From Gammaproteobacteria bacterium (GTDB lineage Bacteria; Pseudomonadota; Gammaproteobacteria; GCA-001735895): 13,216 nucleotides of DNA. Position 1 is the first letter of the stretch. Each line of letters starts with the position of its first letter. Both the position numbers and the translations under genes were made by a program. The notes under the pieces are model-generated. The model was not told the DNA's origin, made no database searches, and worked only from the letters and a program-made list of their open reading frames with translations. Below are positions 6,735-13,216 of the stretch, piece after piece. The stretch lies in NCBI GenBank assembly GCA_024763185.1, contig JANTFY010000043.1, positions 1 to 13,216 on the forward strand, read 5' to 3'.

Positions 6735-8198
6735 TTAATCCGCTAGTTTGGGCATATCGCCCACTTTAACAATCTTCATGGCGTTGGTACCTCCACCGGT
6801 ACCCATCAGGTCGCCCTTGGTGATAATGACCAGGTCACCATCGGTTACCACGCCCTCATTTAACAAAACATCAATCGCAATCTGGTTCGCAGCGGCATGA
6901 TTATTCTCCTCTATAACCGGAAAATCAACCGGTGTCACGCCACGATACATGGAAACCTTGCGGTTAGTGCGCTGATGTGTAGACAAAGAATATATCGGAA
7001 TACCTGAACTGATACGTGACATCCATAAAGCGGTTGAACCAGATTCAGTCAACGCCGCAATCGCACGTACATTCAAATGGTTTGCCGTATACATCGTCGC
7101 CATGGCAATGGCTTCATCCACCCTTTCAAACATCTGGTTCATGCGATGTTGTGAGCGCATTGCATCCAGTTGCTGCTCGGCATTACGACAAATACGCGCC
7201 ATGGCACAGACTGTCTCAACCGGGTATTCACCGGCTGCCGTTTCAGCCGATAACATGACCGCATCGGTACCATCCAGCACCGCATTGGCCACATCGAAAA
7301 CTTCGGCACGGGTCGGAATTGGATTACTGATCATCGACTCCATCATCTGCGTGGCCGTAATCACAACCCGGTTCATTCTGCGTGCCAGTTTAATCAGGCG
7401 TTTTTGCACCGCTGGCAGTTGATCATCACCAATTTCCACGCCCAGGTCGCCACGTGCAATCATGATTACATCCGAAGCGTCGATAATGGATTCGATATTC
7501 TCCATCGCTTCAGCTCGTTCCACCTTGGACACGATGGCACCGTGACCGCCGGCATCACGCAACAGGGTTCTTGCCAGTTTGACATCCGCCGCATTTCGTG
7601 GAAATGAAATAGCCAGGAAATCGGCCTCGATCTCAGCCGCAACCTTGATGTCTTTTCTGTCCTTTTCAGTCAGAGCTTCAGCAGACAGCCCTCCACCCTT
7701 TAGGTTGATACCCTTGTTATCAGACAGTTTGCCGCCGACTACAACCGTGGTATGAATGCGATTCCCTTCAACTGAAGTGACCCGCAGAACAATTCGGCCG
7801 TCATCCAGCACCAGGACATCGTTCTCCTTAACATCCTGCGGCAATGCCTTGTAGGTGATGCCAACCTGGGTTTTGTCACCGTCGTTCTTGCCAAGACCTG
7901 CATCCAGGCAGAATTCAGCGCCTACCTTGAGCTTTACCTTGCCGTCCGCAAAACGTTCGGTACGGATCTTAGGCCCCTGCAAGTCAACCAATACTCCGAC
8001 CGTACGGTTATTTGCCTTGGCTGCCGCGCGCACACGGTCGGCACGCTGTTTGTGTTCTTCGGGACTGCCGTGAGAAAAATTTAGGCGAACAACATCGACA
8101 CCGGCTTTGACCAGACTGTCGATAATCTCCTCGGATTCCGAAGCCGGGCCGAGAGTCGCCAGGATTTTGGTACGACGTAGAACGACGTTATCAGACAT
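6735..8198 (-). CDS. pyk: Pyruvate kinase
   Basis: Transfers the phosphate of phosphoenolpyruvate to ADP, giving pyruvate and ATP; cytoplasmic and usually a tetramer. The 487-aa product has the full layout: an N-terminal barrel beginning RRTKILATLGPAS, RLNFSHG (38-44), DLQGPKIRT (72-80), a B domain about 80-180, SKVERAEAMENI with catalytic Lys225 and metal ligand Glu227, ARGDLGVE with Asp251, TATQMMESMI (281-290), and a C-terminal allosteric domain. The B-domain segment LGKNDGDKTQVGI and the NKGINLKGGGLSAEALTEKD block resemble E. coli PykA more than PykF. The gene begins only 6 bases after the pgk stop, with no good ribosome site, so translation is probably coupled to pgk. A pyruvate kinase between pgk and fba fits a cluster serving both glycolysis and the Calvin cycle. 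Confidence 0.96.
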   Translation of the reverse strand: MSDNVVLRRTKILATLGPASESEEIIDSLVKAGVDVVRLNFSHGSPEEHKQRADRVRAAAKANNRTVGVLVDLQGPKIRTERFADGKVKLKVGAEFCLDAGLGKNDGDKTQVGITYKALPQDVKENDVLVLDDGRIVLRVTSVEGNRIHTTVVVGGKLSDNKGINLKGGGLSAEALTEKDRKDIKVAAEIEADFLAISFPRNAADVKLARTLLRDAGGHGAIVSKVERAEAMENIESIIDASDVIMIARGDLGVEIGDDQLPAVQKRLIKLARRMNRVVITATQMMESMISNPIPTRAEVFDVANAVLDGTDAVMLSAETAAGEYPVETVCAMARICRNAEQQLDAMRSQHRMNQMFERVDEAIAMATMYTANHLNVRAIAALTESGSTALWMSRISSGIPIYSLSTHQRTNRKVSMYRGVTPVDFPVIEENNHAAANQIAIDVLLNEGVVTDGDLVIITKGDLMGTGGGTNAMKIVKVGDMPKLAD

Positions 8199-8204
8199 CG
8201 GGGG

Positions 8205-9386
8205 TTACTTCGCGGCCTGCGCTTCCAGCATGGCCACGGCAGGTAATGTCTTACCTTCCAGGTATTCAAGGAATGCACCACCGGCGGTAGAAATATAGGA
8301 AACCTTATCATAGATATCGTACTTCTGGATTGCCGCAATGGTGTCACCACCACCAGCCAGACTGAAACAATCGGATTCCGCAATCGCCATGGATACGGTT
8401 TTGGTACCTTCACCAAACTGATCGAATTCAAATACGCCGACAGGGCCATTCCAAACCACGGTACCGGCATTCTTGATGATTTCGGCCAGTTCATTTGCAG
8501 AATCGGGGCCAATGTCGAAAATCATATCGTCATCTTCCACATCACTGGCAGCCTTAAGCGTCGCTTCCGCTGTTTCGGAGAATTCCTTGCCACAAACCAC
8601 ATCAGTCGCAATCGGAATATTGGCGCCACGAGCCTTCATCTTTTCAACCAGTGCCTTGGCAGTATCTACCAGGTCATCCTCACACAAAGACTTACCCACG
8701 TTATGACCCATTGCCTTCAAGAAGGTATTGGCAATACCACCACCCACAACCAGCTGATCAACTTTTTCTGATAAAGCTTCCAGTACGGTCAGCTTGGTAG
8801 AAACCTTTGATCCACCCACAATCGCCACCATCGGACGCGCAGGGTTAGCCAGGGCCTTGGCCAGGCTATCCAGCTCTTCCGACAACAACAGGCCGGCACA
8901 GGCAACCGGAGCCTGGACACCGACGCCATGGGTCGAAGCCTGGGCACGATGGGCAGTACCGAATGCATCCATCACAAAAACGTCACACAGTGCTGCATAT
9001 TTTTTTGAAAGCTCTTCATCGTCTTTCTTTTCCCCGACATTGAAACGCACATTTTCGAACAGCACAACTTCTCCGTCCGCCACTTCAGGGGCGTTATCCA
9101 GGTAATCCTTGATTAAACGTACCGGAGTGCCCAGCTTGGCGGACATGTCATCCGCAATCGGCTGCATGGAATTTTCATCATCGACCTTGCCTTCTTCAGG
9201 ACGACCGCGATGTGACATCACCTGCACCTTGGCACCGGCTTTGACACAGTGCTCGATAGTCGGCATGGAAGCCGTTATACGGGCATCCGAAGTTACCTTA
9301 CCATCCTTTACAGGAACATTAAGGTCAGCACGAATCAGAACACGCTTACCTGCCAGGTCAAGATCAGTCAGTTTGATAAAAGCCAT
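8205..9386 (-). CDS. pgk: Phosphoglycerate kinase
   Basis: Reversible phosphate transfer between 1,3-bisphosphoglycerate and ADP; in the Calvin cycle it runs towards 1,3-bisphosphoglycerate. The 393-aa product is full length. It shows RADLNVPVKDGK (19-30), MSHRGRP (57-63), LFENVRFNVGE (109-119), FGTAHRAQAS (142-151), the VGGSKVSTKL hinge region (190-199), the nucleotide-site NGPVGVFE (313-320), AGGGDTI (344-350) and STAGGAFLEYL (366-376). The start at 9386 has AGGAGAT about 6 bases upstream. Unlike its tight junction with pyk, pgk is 245 bases from gap. That spacer is AT-rich near pgk and contains a hairpin and a palindromic element, so an additional promoter for pgk is possible, though I could not identify a convincing one. 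Confidence 0.97.
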   Translation of the reverse strand: MAFIKLTDLDLAGKRVLIRADLNVPVKDGKVTSDARITASMPTIEHCVKAGAKVQVMSHRGRPEEGKVDDENSMQPIADDMSAKLGTPVRLIKDYLDNAPEVADGEVVLFENVRFNVGEKKDDEELSKKYAALCDVFVMDAFGTAHRAQASTHGVGVQAPVACAGLLLSEELDSLAKALANPARPMVAIVGGSKVSTKLTVLEALSEKVDQLVVGGGIANTFLKAMGHNVGKSLCEDDLVDTAKALVEKMKARGANIPIATDVVCGKEFSETAEATLKAASDVEDDDMIFDIGPDSANELAEIIKNAGTVVWNGPVGVFEFDQFGEGTKTVSMAIAESDCFSLAGGGDTIAAIQKYDIYDKVSYISTAGGAFLEYLEGKTLPAVAMLEAQAAK

Positions 9387-9472
9387 GAAGAATCTCCTAC
9401 GAGAATTGAATAAATAATAAAAACGGTTTGTTAAATAATAATGAAATAAACTTAACGAACAATTTTTAAGGG

Positions 9473-9503
9473 AAACCTGTCCGGAGATTCCGAACAGGTT
9501 TTT
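9473..9503 (+). terminator. Terminator-like hairpin in the gap-pgk spacer, T-run on the plus strand
   Basis: AAACCTGT (9473-9480) pairs with ACAGGTTT (9494-9501). After one C-A mismatch, CGG pairs with CCG around an AGATT loop. On the plus strand the stem runs into five Ts (9499-9503). On the minus strand, where gap and pgk are transcribed, it is followed by CCCTTAAAAATTG, a poor terminator tail. No plus-strand gene ends here, so its role is unclear: antisense terminator, attenuator or mRNA-stabilising stem. Confidence 0.5.
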
Positions 9504-9512
9504 ATTACTCGA

Positions 9513-9635
9513 CTAAGCGAGGATTTTTGTTCGAGAGCAAGGCGAAGGCCTTTTTTGGACCGCGCAGCGTACAATCAGTACGTGAGCAGCCAAAAAAGGG
9601 CGACAACGCCGCAATCGGACAAAAAGACCGCTTAG
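9513..9635. repeat. 123-bp nested palindromic element overlapping the gap stop codon
   Basis: The ends CTAAGCG (9513-9519) and CGCTTAG (9629-9635) are perfect complements. Imperfect pairing continues inwards: TTTTTGTTCGA against TCGGACAAAAA, and GCAAGGCG against CGCCGC. In the middle CCTTTTTTGG (9549-9558) pairs perfectly with CCAAAAAAGG (9590-9599), with CGTAC and GTACG (9568-9572, 9578-9582) at the tip around AATCA. The right end includes the gap stop codon (TTA at 9632-9634 on the plus strand). No reading frame of its own is apparent. It resembles dispersed intergenic palindromes (REP or MITE-like) I recall from proteobacterial genomes. No second copy was seen in the window, and flanking target duplications are not evident. 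Confidence 0.7.
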
Positions 9636-10639
9636 TTTGCTGCTACGTGCTTGGCAAAGCGCAACATATTGCAGGTATAACCGTATTCATTGTCATACCA
9701 GCTAACCACCTTGACGAAAGTTCCGTCCAGCGCGATACCGGCTTCAGCATCAAAGATGGAAGAAGAACCACAGCCACGGAAATCGGTGGAAACCACTTTC
9801 TCGTCGGTGTAAGCCAGGGTGTCACCGATGCCTGCAGTTTCAGAAGCAGTCTTCATCGCGGCACAGATATCGTCGTAAGAGGCGTCCTTATCCAGTTCAA
9901 CAGTCAGGTCAACAACAGACACATCAGAAGTTGGGACACGGAATGCCATGCCGGTCAGCTTGCCATTCAGTTCAGGCAATACAACACCTACCGCTTTGGC
10001 TGCACCGGTAGAAGAAGGAATGATGTTTTCCAGGATACCACGACCACCGCGCCAGTCTTTCATGGAAGGACCGTCAACAGTTTTCTGCGTTGCCGTAGCA
10101 GCATGAACAGTCGTCATCAGGCCACGCTTGATGCCCCAGTTATCATGCAGAACCTTGGCAACAGGTGCTAAACAGTTGGTGGTACAGGAAGCGGCAGAAA
10201 TGATGGCCTGGCCTGCGTAGGTTTCATGGTTTACACCGTAAACGAACATGGGTGTGCCGTCTTTGGAAGGTGCAGACATGACAACTTTGGTTGCACCCGC
10301 GTCAATGTGCTTCTGACAGGTTTCTTCAGTCAGGAAGAAACCGGTACATTCCAGCACCAGGTCGACATTGATGTCACCCCAGGCCAGGTCAGAAGGATCA
10401 CGCTCTGCAGTCAGGCGGATAGTCTTGCCATTGACAACCAGGTTATTGCCATCAACGGCAATATCACCTTTGAAATTGCCGTGTACTGAATCGTACTTCA
10501 GCATGTAAGCGAGATAATCAGCATCCAGCAGGTCGTTGATACCGACCACTTCGATATCATCAGAAAAATCCTGTGAAATCGCACGGAATGCCATACGGCC
10601 AATACGGCCAAAACCATTAATACCGACTTTAATCGTCAT
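9632..10639 (-). CDS. gap: Glyceraldehyde-3-phosphate dehydrogenase
   Basis: Phosphorylating GAPDH that interconverts glyceraldehyde 3-phosphate and 1,3-bisphosphoglycerate with NAD(P). The product is 335 aa, a normal length. It opens with the Rossmann motif INGFGRIGR (7-15) and has Asp36 in INDLLD, typical of NAD preference. Catalytic SCTTNC (151-156) has nucleophile Cys152, and His179 lies in TTVHAATATQ. SSTGAAKAVG (209-218) and the closing WYDNEYGYTCNM (314-325) complete the family pattern. The start at 10639 has AGGAGAG about 7 bases upstream and lies 29 bases after tkt, so the two are co-transcribed. The last base of the Asn335 codon and the TAA stop lie inside the palindromic element at 9513-9635, which may have replaced an older C-terminal end. 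I favour gap over erythrose-4-phosphate dehydrogenase because of overall GAPDH similarity; the coenzyme used in vivo is not certain. Confidence 0.96.
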   Translation of the reverse strand: MTIKVGINGFGRIGRMAFRAISQDFSDDIEVVGINDLLDADYLAYMLKYDSVHGNFKGDIAVDGNNLVVNGKTIRLTAERDPSDLAWGDINVDLVLECTGFFLTEETCQKHIDAGATKVVMSAPSKDGTPMFVYGVNHETYAGQAIISAASCTTNCLAPVAKVLHDNWGIKRGLMTTVHAATATQKTVDGPSMKDWRGGRGILENIIPSSTGAAKAVGVVLPELNGKLTGMAFRVPTSDVSVVDLTVELDKDASYDDICAAMKTASETAGIGDTLAYTDEKVVSTDFRGCGSSSIFDAEAGIALDGTFVKVVSWYDNEYGYTCNMLRFAKHVAAN

Positions 10640-10668
10640 AATATTTCTCTCCTATATTTACGTAATAA

Positions 10669-12654
10669 TCAAGATACAGAATTGACAGCTTCAACGACCT
10701 TATCGACCGTGAAACCGAAGTATTCAAATAATTCGCCTGCAGGTGCGGATTCACCGAATCGATCAATACCGACTACGGCACCATTCATACCGACATACTT
10801 GTACCATCCGGCAGTGACTGCTGCCTCAACAGCAACCCTAGCGGTGACGGCTGATGGCAGAACCGCTTCACGATAATCAGCATCCTGGGCTTCAAACGCC
10901 GTGGTTGAAGGCATGGATACCACACGCACCTTCTTATCAGCCAACTGCTCTGCAGCGCCCATAGCCAACGCCACTTCTGAACCCGTGGCGATGATGATCA
11001 CATCCGGGGTGCCGTCACAATCCTTGAGGATATATCCACCCTTGGCAATATCCGCAATCTGCGCATCACTGCGCTCTTGATGAGGCAGACCCTGACGCGA
11101 AAAGATCAGTGAAGAGGGGCCGTCTTTACGCTCAACCGCCTGCTGCCAGGCAACCGCGGATTCAACCGCATCACAGGGACGCCATACCGCCATGTTGGGT
11201 ATCATGCGCAGGGTAGGAATCTGTTCGATAGGCTGGTGTGTCGGACCATCTTCGCCCAGACCGATAGAGTCATGGGTATACACAAAGATAGACTGCACTT
11301 TCATCAGCGCGGCCATGCGCAATGCATTACGCGCATACTCGGAGAACATTAGGAAGGTTGCACCGAAAGGCATCAGACCGCCATGCAGGGCGATACCATT
11401 CATGATGGCTGACATACCAAATTCACGCACGCCATAACGCACGTAGTTGGCATCTTCATTGGAGTCCATCGGCTTGTATCCGGACCATTCGGTCAGATTC
11501 GAGCAACCCAGATCCGCCGAACCGCCAAACAGTTCTGGCAGCATTGGCGAATAGGCCTCGATACAGGCCAGAGAAGCCTGGCGAGTGGCCGGGCTCTTGG
11601 CATCCGCATTGACCGAAGCGATGTATTCAGCCGACTTGGCTGCCCAGTCATCGGGCAGATCACCGGACATGCGGCGTTCAAAGGCAGCCGCCAGTTCCGG
11701 GTGGGCCGCTTTGTAGGCGGCAAATTTTTCATTCCAGGCGGCTTCGGCAGCTGCACCTTTTTCTTTGGCGTCCCATCCGGCATAGATATCTGCAGGCACA
11801 TCAAACGCCTCATGATCCCAGCCCAGGGCAGCCTTGGTCAGATTGATTTCTTCCTCTCCCAGAGGGGCACCGTGACAGGCATGGCTGCCGGCTTTATTCG
11901 GAGAACCAAAACCGATGGTGGTTTTACAGCATACCAGCGTAGGCTTATCGGTCATTGCCTTGGCAAATTCCAGTGCCTTTTGCAGCGCTTCCGGATCATG
12001 CCCATCCACGTCGGCAATGACATGCCAGCCGTAGGCTTCAAAACGCTTGGGGGTATCATCGGTAAACCAGCCATCGACGTGGCCGTCAATAGAGATGCCG
12101 TTATCATCCCAGAAGGCGATGAGCTTGCCCAGGCCCAGAGTACCTGCCAGAGAACAGGCCTCGTGAGAGATGCCTTCCATCAAACAACCGTCACCCATAA
12201 ATACATAAGTATGATGATCAACTATTTTATGGCCATCTTTATTAAATTCAGCGGCCAACGCTTTTTCAGCAATCGCCATGCCCACGGCATTGGTAATACC
12301 CTGACCGAGAGGACCGGTGGTGGTTTCAACACCCGGCGCATAACCATACTCGGGATGCCCTGGCGTTTTGGAATGCAGTTGACGGAAATTTTTAAGATCG
12401 TCAATCGACAGATCATAACCGGTCAAATGCAACAGGCTGTAAATCAACATGGATCCATGGCCATTGGACAACACAAAACGATCACGATCAGCCCAACCGG
12501 GATTAGCCGGGTTATGGTTCATATGATCATTCCACAGCACTTCAGCAATATCAGCCATACCCATGGGGGCACCAGGATGGCCTGAATTCGCTTTCTGGAC
12601 TGCATCCATACTCAGCGCACGTACAGCATTTGCTAGATCTCTACGAGATGGCAT
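10669..12654 (-). CDS. tkt: Transketolase
   Basis: Thiamine-diphosphate enzyme moving two-carbon units between sugar phosphates in the pentose phosphate and Calvin pathways; a cytoplasmic dimer. The 661-aa product aligns throughout with E. coli TktA (663 aa). It shows SGHPGAPMG with His26, the cofactor and magnesium motif GDG (154-156) through N185, the HGAPLG stretch, VREFGM with the general-acid glutamate (E411), and THDSIGLGEDGPTHQP in the pyrimidine-binding domain. I start at ATG 12654, which has GAGGAG 6 bases upstream and gives MPSRRDLANA, matching the TktA start. A TTG at 12672 would add six residues but would translate through that ribosome site. First gene of the carbon cluster, divergent from metK, 29 bases before gap. 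Confidence 0.97.
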   Translation of the reverse strand: MPSRRDLANAVRALSMDAVQKANSGHPGAPMGMADIAEVLWNDHMNHNPANPGWADRDRFVLSNGHGSMLIYSLLHLTGYDLSIDDLKNFRQLHSKTPGHPEYGYAPGVETTTGPLGQGITNAVGMAIAEKALAAEFNKDGHKIVDHHTYVFMGDGCLMEGISHEACSLAGTLGLGKLIAFWDDNGISIDGHVDGWFTDDTPKRFEAYGWHVIADVDGHDPEALQKALEFAKAMTDKPTLVCCKTTIGFGSPNKAGSHACHGAPLGEEEINLTKAALGWDHEAFDVPADIYAGWDAKEKGAAAEAAWNEKFAAYKAAHPELAAAFERRMSGDLPDDWAAKSAEYIASVNADAKSPATRQASLACIEAYSPMLPELFGGSADLGCSNLTEWSGYKPMDSNEDANYVRYGVREFGMSAIMNGIALHGGLMPFGATFLMFSEYARNALRMAALMKVQSIFVYTHDSIGLGEDGPTHQPIEQIPTLRMIPNMAVWRPCDAVESAVAWQQAVERKDGPSSLIFSRQGLPHQERSDAQIADIAKGGYILKDCDGTPDVIIIATGSEVALAMGAAEQLADKKVRVVSMPSTTAFEAQDADYREAVLPSAVTARVAVEAAVTAGWYKYVGMNGAVVGIDRFGESAPAGELFEYFGFTVDKVVEAVNSVS

Positions 12655-12741
12655 AGCTTTCTCCTCAGACAATAAAAAAACTGTTATTTACCGGAAACAT
12701 TTAAACTCCCAGGTAAAATTCAAATAAATTCAGTAAGTTGC

Positions 12742-12878
12742 AACCTAAAGGCGCACTCCAAAAACCTAATTCAAGGGCGCAGGCAGCTATAAAGGCGCGC
12801 CATTCTCGCTTAGAAACAGCTTTTCATCAACTTAAAATCATTATTTAGGTATCAAATCTGGCTATAGGTGATATAGGT
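12742..12878. promoter_or_regulatory. Cluster of ACCTA/TAGGT words, possible regulator sites
   Basis: ACCTA occurs at 12743-12747 and 12764-12768, each inside an exact AACCTAA, 21 bases apart (about two helical turns). Its complement TAGGT occurs at 12846-12850, 12865-12869 and 12874-12878; the last two lie in TATAGGT repeats 9 bases apart. Five copies in about 140 bases between two divergent genes is more than chance would suggest, roughly 0.3 expected at equal base frequencies. No known regulator is assigned. Confidence 0.35.
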
Positions 12879-12907
12879 CAATTCGATTATCTTGAACCCT
12901 TTAGCGG

Positions 12908-12936
12908 TTGAGATATCTTCGCTGAGGCAATATATT
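12908..12936 (+). promoter_or_regulatory. Probable sigma-70 promoter of metK
   Basis: TTGAGA (12908-12913) and TATATT (12931-12936) match the sigma-70 consensus at five of six positions each, with the ideal 17-base spacer. Initiation near 12943 would leave a leader of about 20 bases before the ATG at 12964. The -10 lies inside a perfect 12-bp palindrome, GCAATATATTGC (12927-12938), which could be an operator. Confidence 0.65.
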
Positions 12937-12963
12937 GCGCGTTTTCCAATTTGAGATCCCGTC

Positions 12964-13216
12964 ATGTCCAACAGCTTCATCTTCACCTCCGAATCCGTTT
13001 CCGAAGGCCATCCTGACAAACTCTGTGATGCCATATCCGATGCTGTCTTAGATGCCATACTGGAGCAAGACAGTCATGCGCGCGTGGCCTGCGAAACCCT
13101 GGCAAAAACCGGCATGATTATACTGGCCGGCGAACTGACCACGTCCGCCTATGTCGACCTGGAATCCATCGTGCGCAAAACGGTGACGGAAATCGGTTAC
13201 GACTCCTCGGAAGTGG
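12964..13216 (+). CDS. metK: S-adenosylmethionine synthetase, N-terminal part
   Basis: Makes S-adenosylmethionine from methionine and ATP; a cytoplasmic tetramer. The window ends after 84 codons of a protein that is normally about 385 aa. The visible part is diagnostic: FTSESVSEGHPDK (7-19) holds the ATP- and magnesium-binding residues (E10, H16, D18), followed by ISDAVLDAILEQD (24-36), the ACET segment with Glu44, and the KTGMIILAGELTTSA strand (48-62). The start is ATG 12964, with a modest GAG ribosome site 8 bases upstream, giving a family-typical distance to SESVSEGHPDK. It is divergent from tkt, a neighbourhood I associate with several proteobacteria. No frameshift is visible in the available part. 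Confidence 0.95.
   Translation, partial: MSNSFIFTSESVSEGHPDKLCDAISDAVLDAILEQDSHARVACETLAKTGMIILAGELTTSAYVDLESIVRKTVTEIGYDSSEV

Larger units (their letters stand above)
12655..12963. other. tkt-metK divergent intergenic region
   Basis: This 309-base region holds no convincing gene. It contains the metK promoter, a palindrome over its -10, a group of five ACCTA/TAGGT pentamers, and three close copies of AAGGCGC-type words (12747-12754, 12773-12780, 12791-12798). A weak tkt promoter candidate on the minus strand is TTGATG (12825-12830) and GAGAAT (12802-12807) with a 17-base spacer, which would give a leader of about 140 bases. Confidence 0.6.

Noticed and set aside
9527..10171. Plus-strand frame running from the palindromic element into gap
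   Set aside because: Most of it is antisense to conserved GAPDH sequence. The part in the element is repeat-derived, with no start context.
11701..12585. 294-codon plus-strand frame opposite tkt
   Set aside because: It is a shadow of the transketolase coding strand, whose protein aligns end to end with TktA.
12655..12672. TTG start giving transketolase six more residues
   Set aside because: Those codons are the GAGGAG ribosome site for ATG 12654, which matches the TktA start.
12807..12813. Second copy of the palindromic element end (CGCTTAG)
   Set aside because: Only about 9 bases match the end of the 9513-9635 element, with no inner arms. Likely chance.
12673..12963. SAM or SAH riboswitch upstream of metK
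   Set aside because: The predicted promoter leaves a leader of only about 20 bases, and no conserved riboswitch core was recognised.

Overview
The window looks like chromosomal DNA from a gammaproteobacterium of middling GC content, most likely one that runs a Calvin-type carbon cycle. RapA, the transketolase and the GAPDH read like gammaproteobacterial proteins. The gene order tkt-gap-pgk-pyk-fba, divergent from metK, with an aldolase resembling the Calvin-cycle class II subtype, is an arrangement I associate with sulfur-oxidising and other autotrophic or C1-using gammaproteobacteria. No RuBisCO, phosphoribulokinase or rRNA gene is present, so autotrophy and any finer taxonomy are inference.

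Layout. Bases 1-1094 (minus) hold the N-terminal third of rapA. A 370-base regulatory stretch follows, with a rapA promoter on the minus strand, an extended -10 promoter on the plus strand and a structured leader. Bases 1465-4416 (plus) encode a membrane-bound PAS-GGDEF-EAL protein of cyclic-di-GMP signalling. A stand-alone bioD (4453-5103, plus) follows closely and converges on a small membrane-anchored glutaredoxin-like gene (5122-5508, minus). From 12654 down to 5590 the minus strand carries the central carbon cluster in transcription order: tkt, gap, pgk, pyk, fba. It ends at a textbook intrinsic terminator (5543-5567). metK starts at 12964 (plus) and runs off the window end; it shares a 309-base divergent region with tkt.

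How the genes work together. Transketolase and aldolase rearrange and condense sugar phosphates. PGK and GAPDH interconvert 3-phosphoglycerate and glyceraldehyde 3-phosphate, and pyruvate kinase drains the lower end to pyruvate. Together they suit either glycolysis or the reductive and regenerative parts of the Calvin cycle. Two places inside the cluster may uncouple its parts. One is a 245-base gap-pgk spacer holding a 123-base palindromic element that overlaps the gap stop codon, plus a separate terminator-like hairpin. The other is a 107-base pyk-fba spacer with a perfect 11-bp inverted repeat.

I found no CRISPR array, transposase, tRNA, rRNA or phage gene, and no wholly new multi-gene system. 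The least explained items are the palindromic element at 9513-9635, the odd leader of the cyclic-di-GMP gene at 1358-1464, and a cluster of ACCTA/TAGGT pentamers between tkt and metK.
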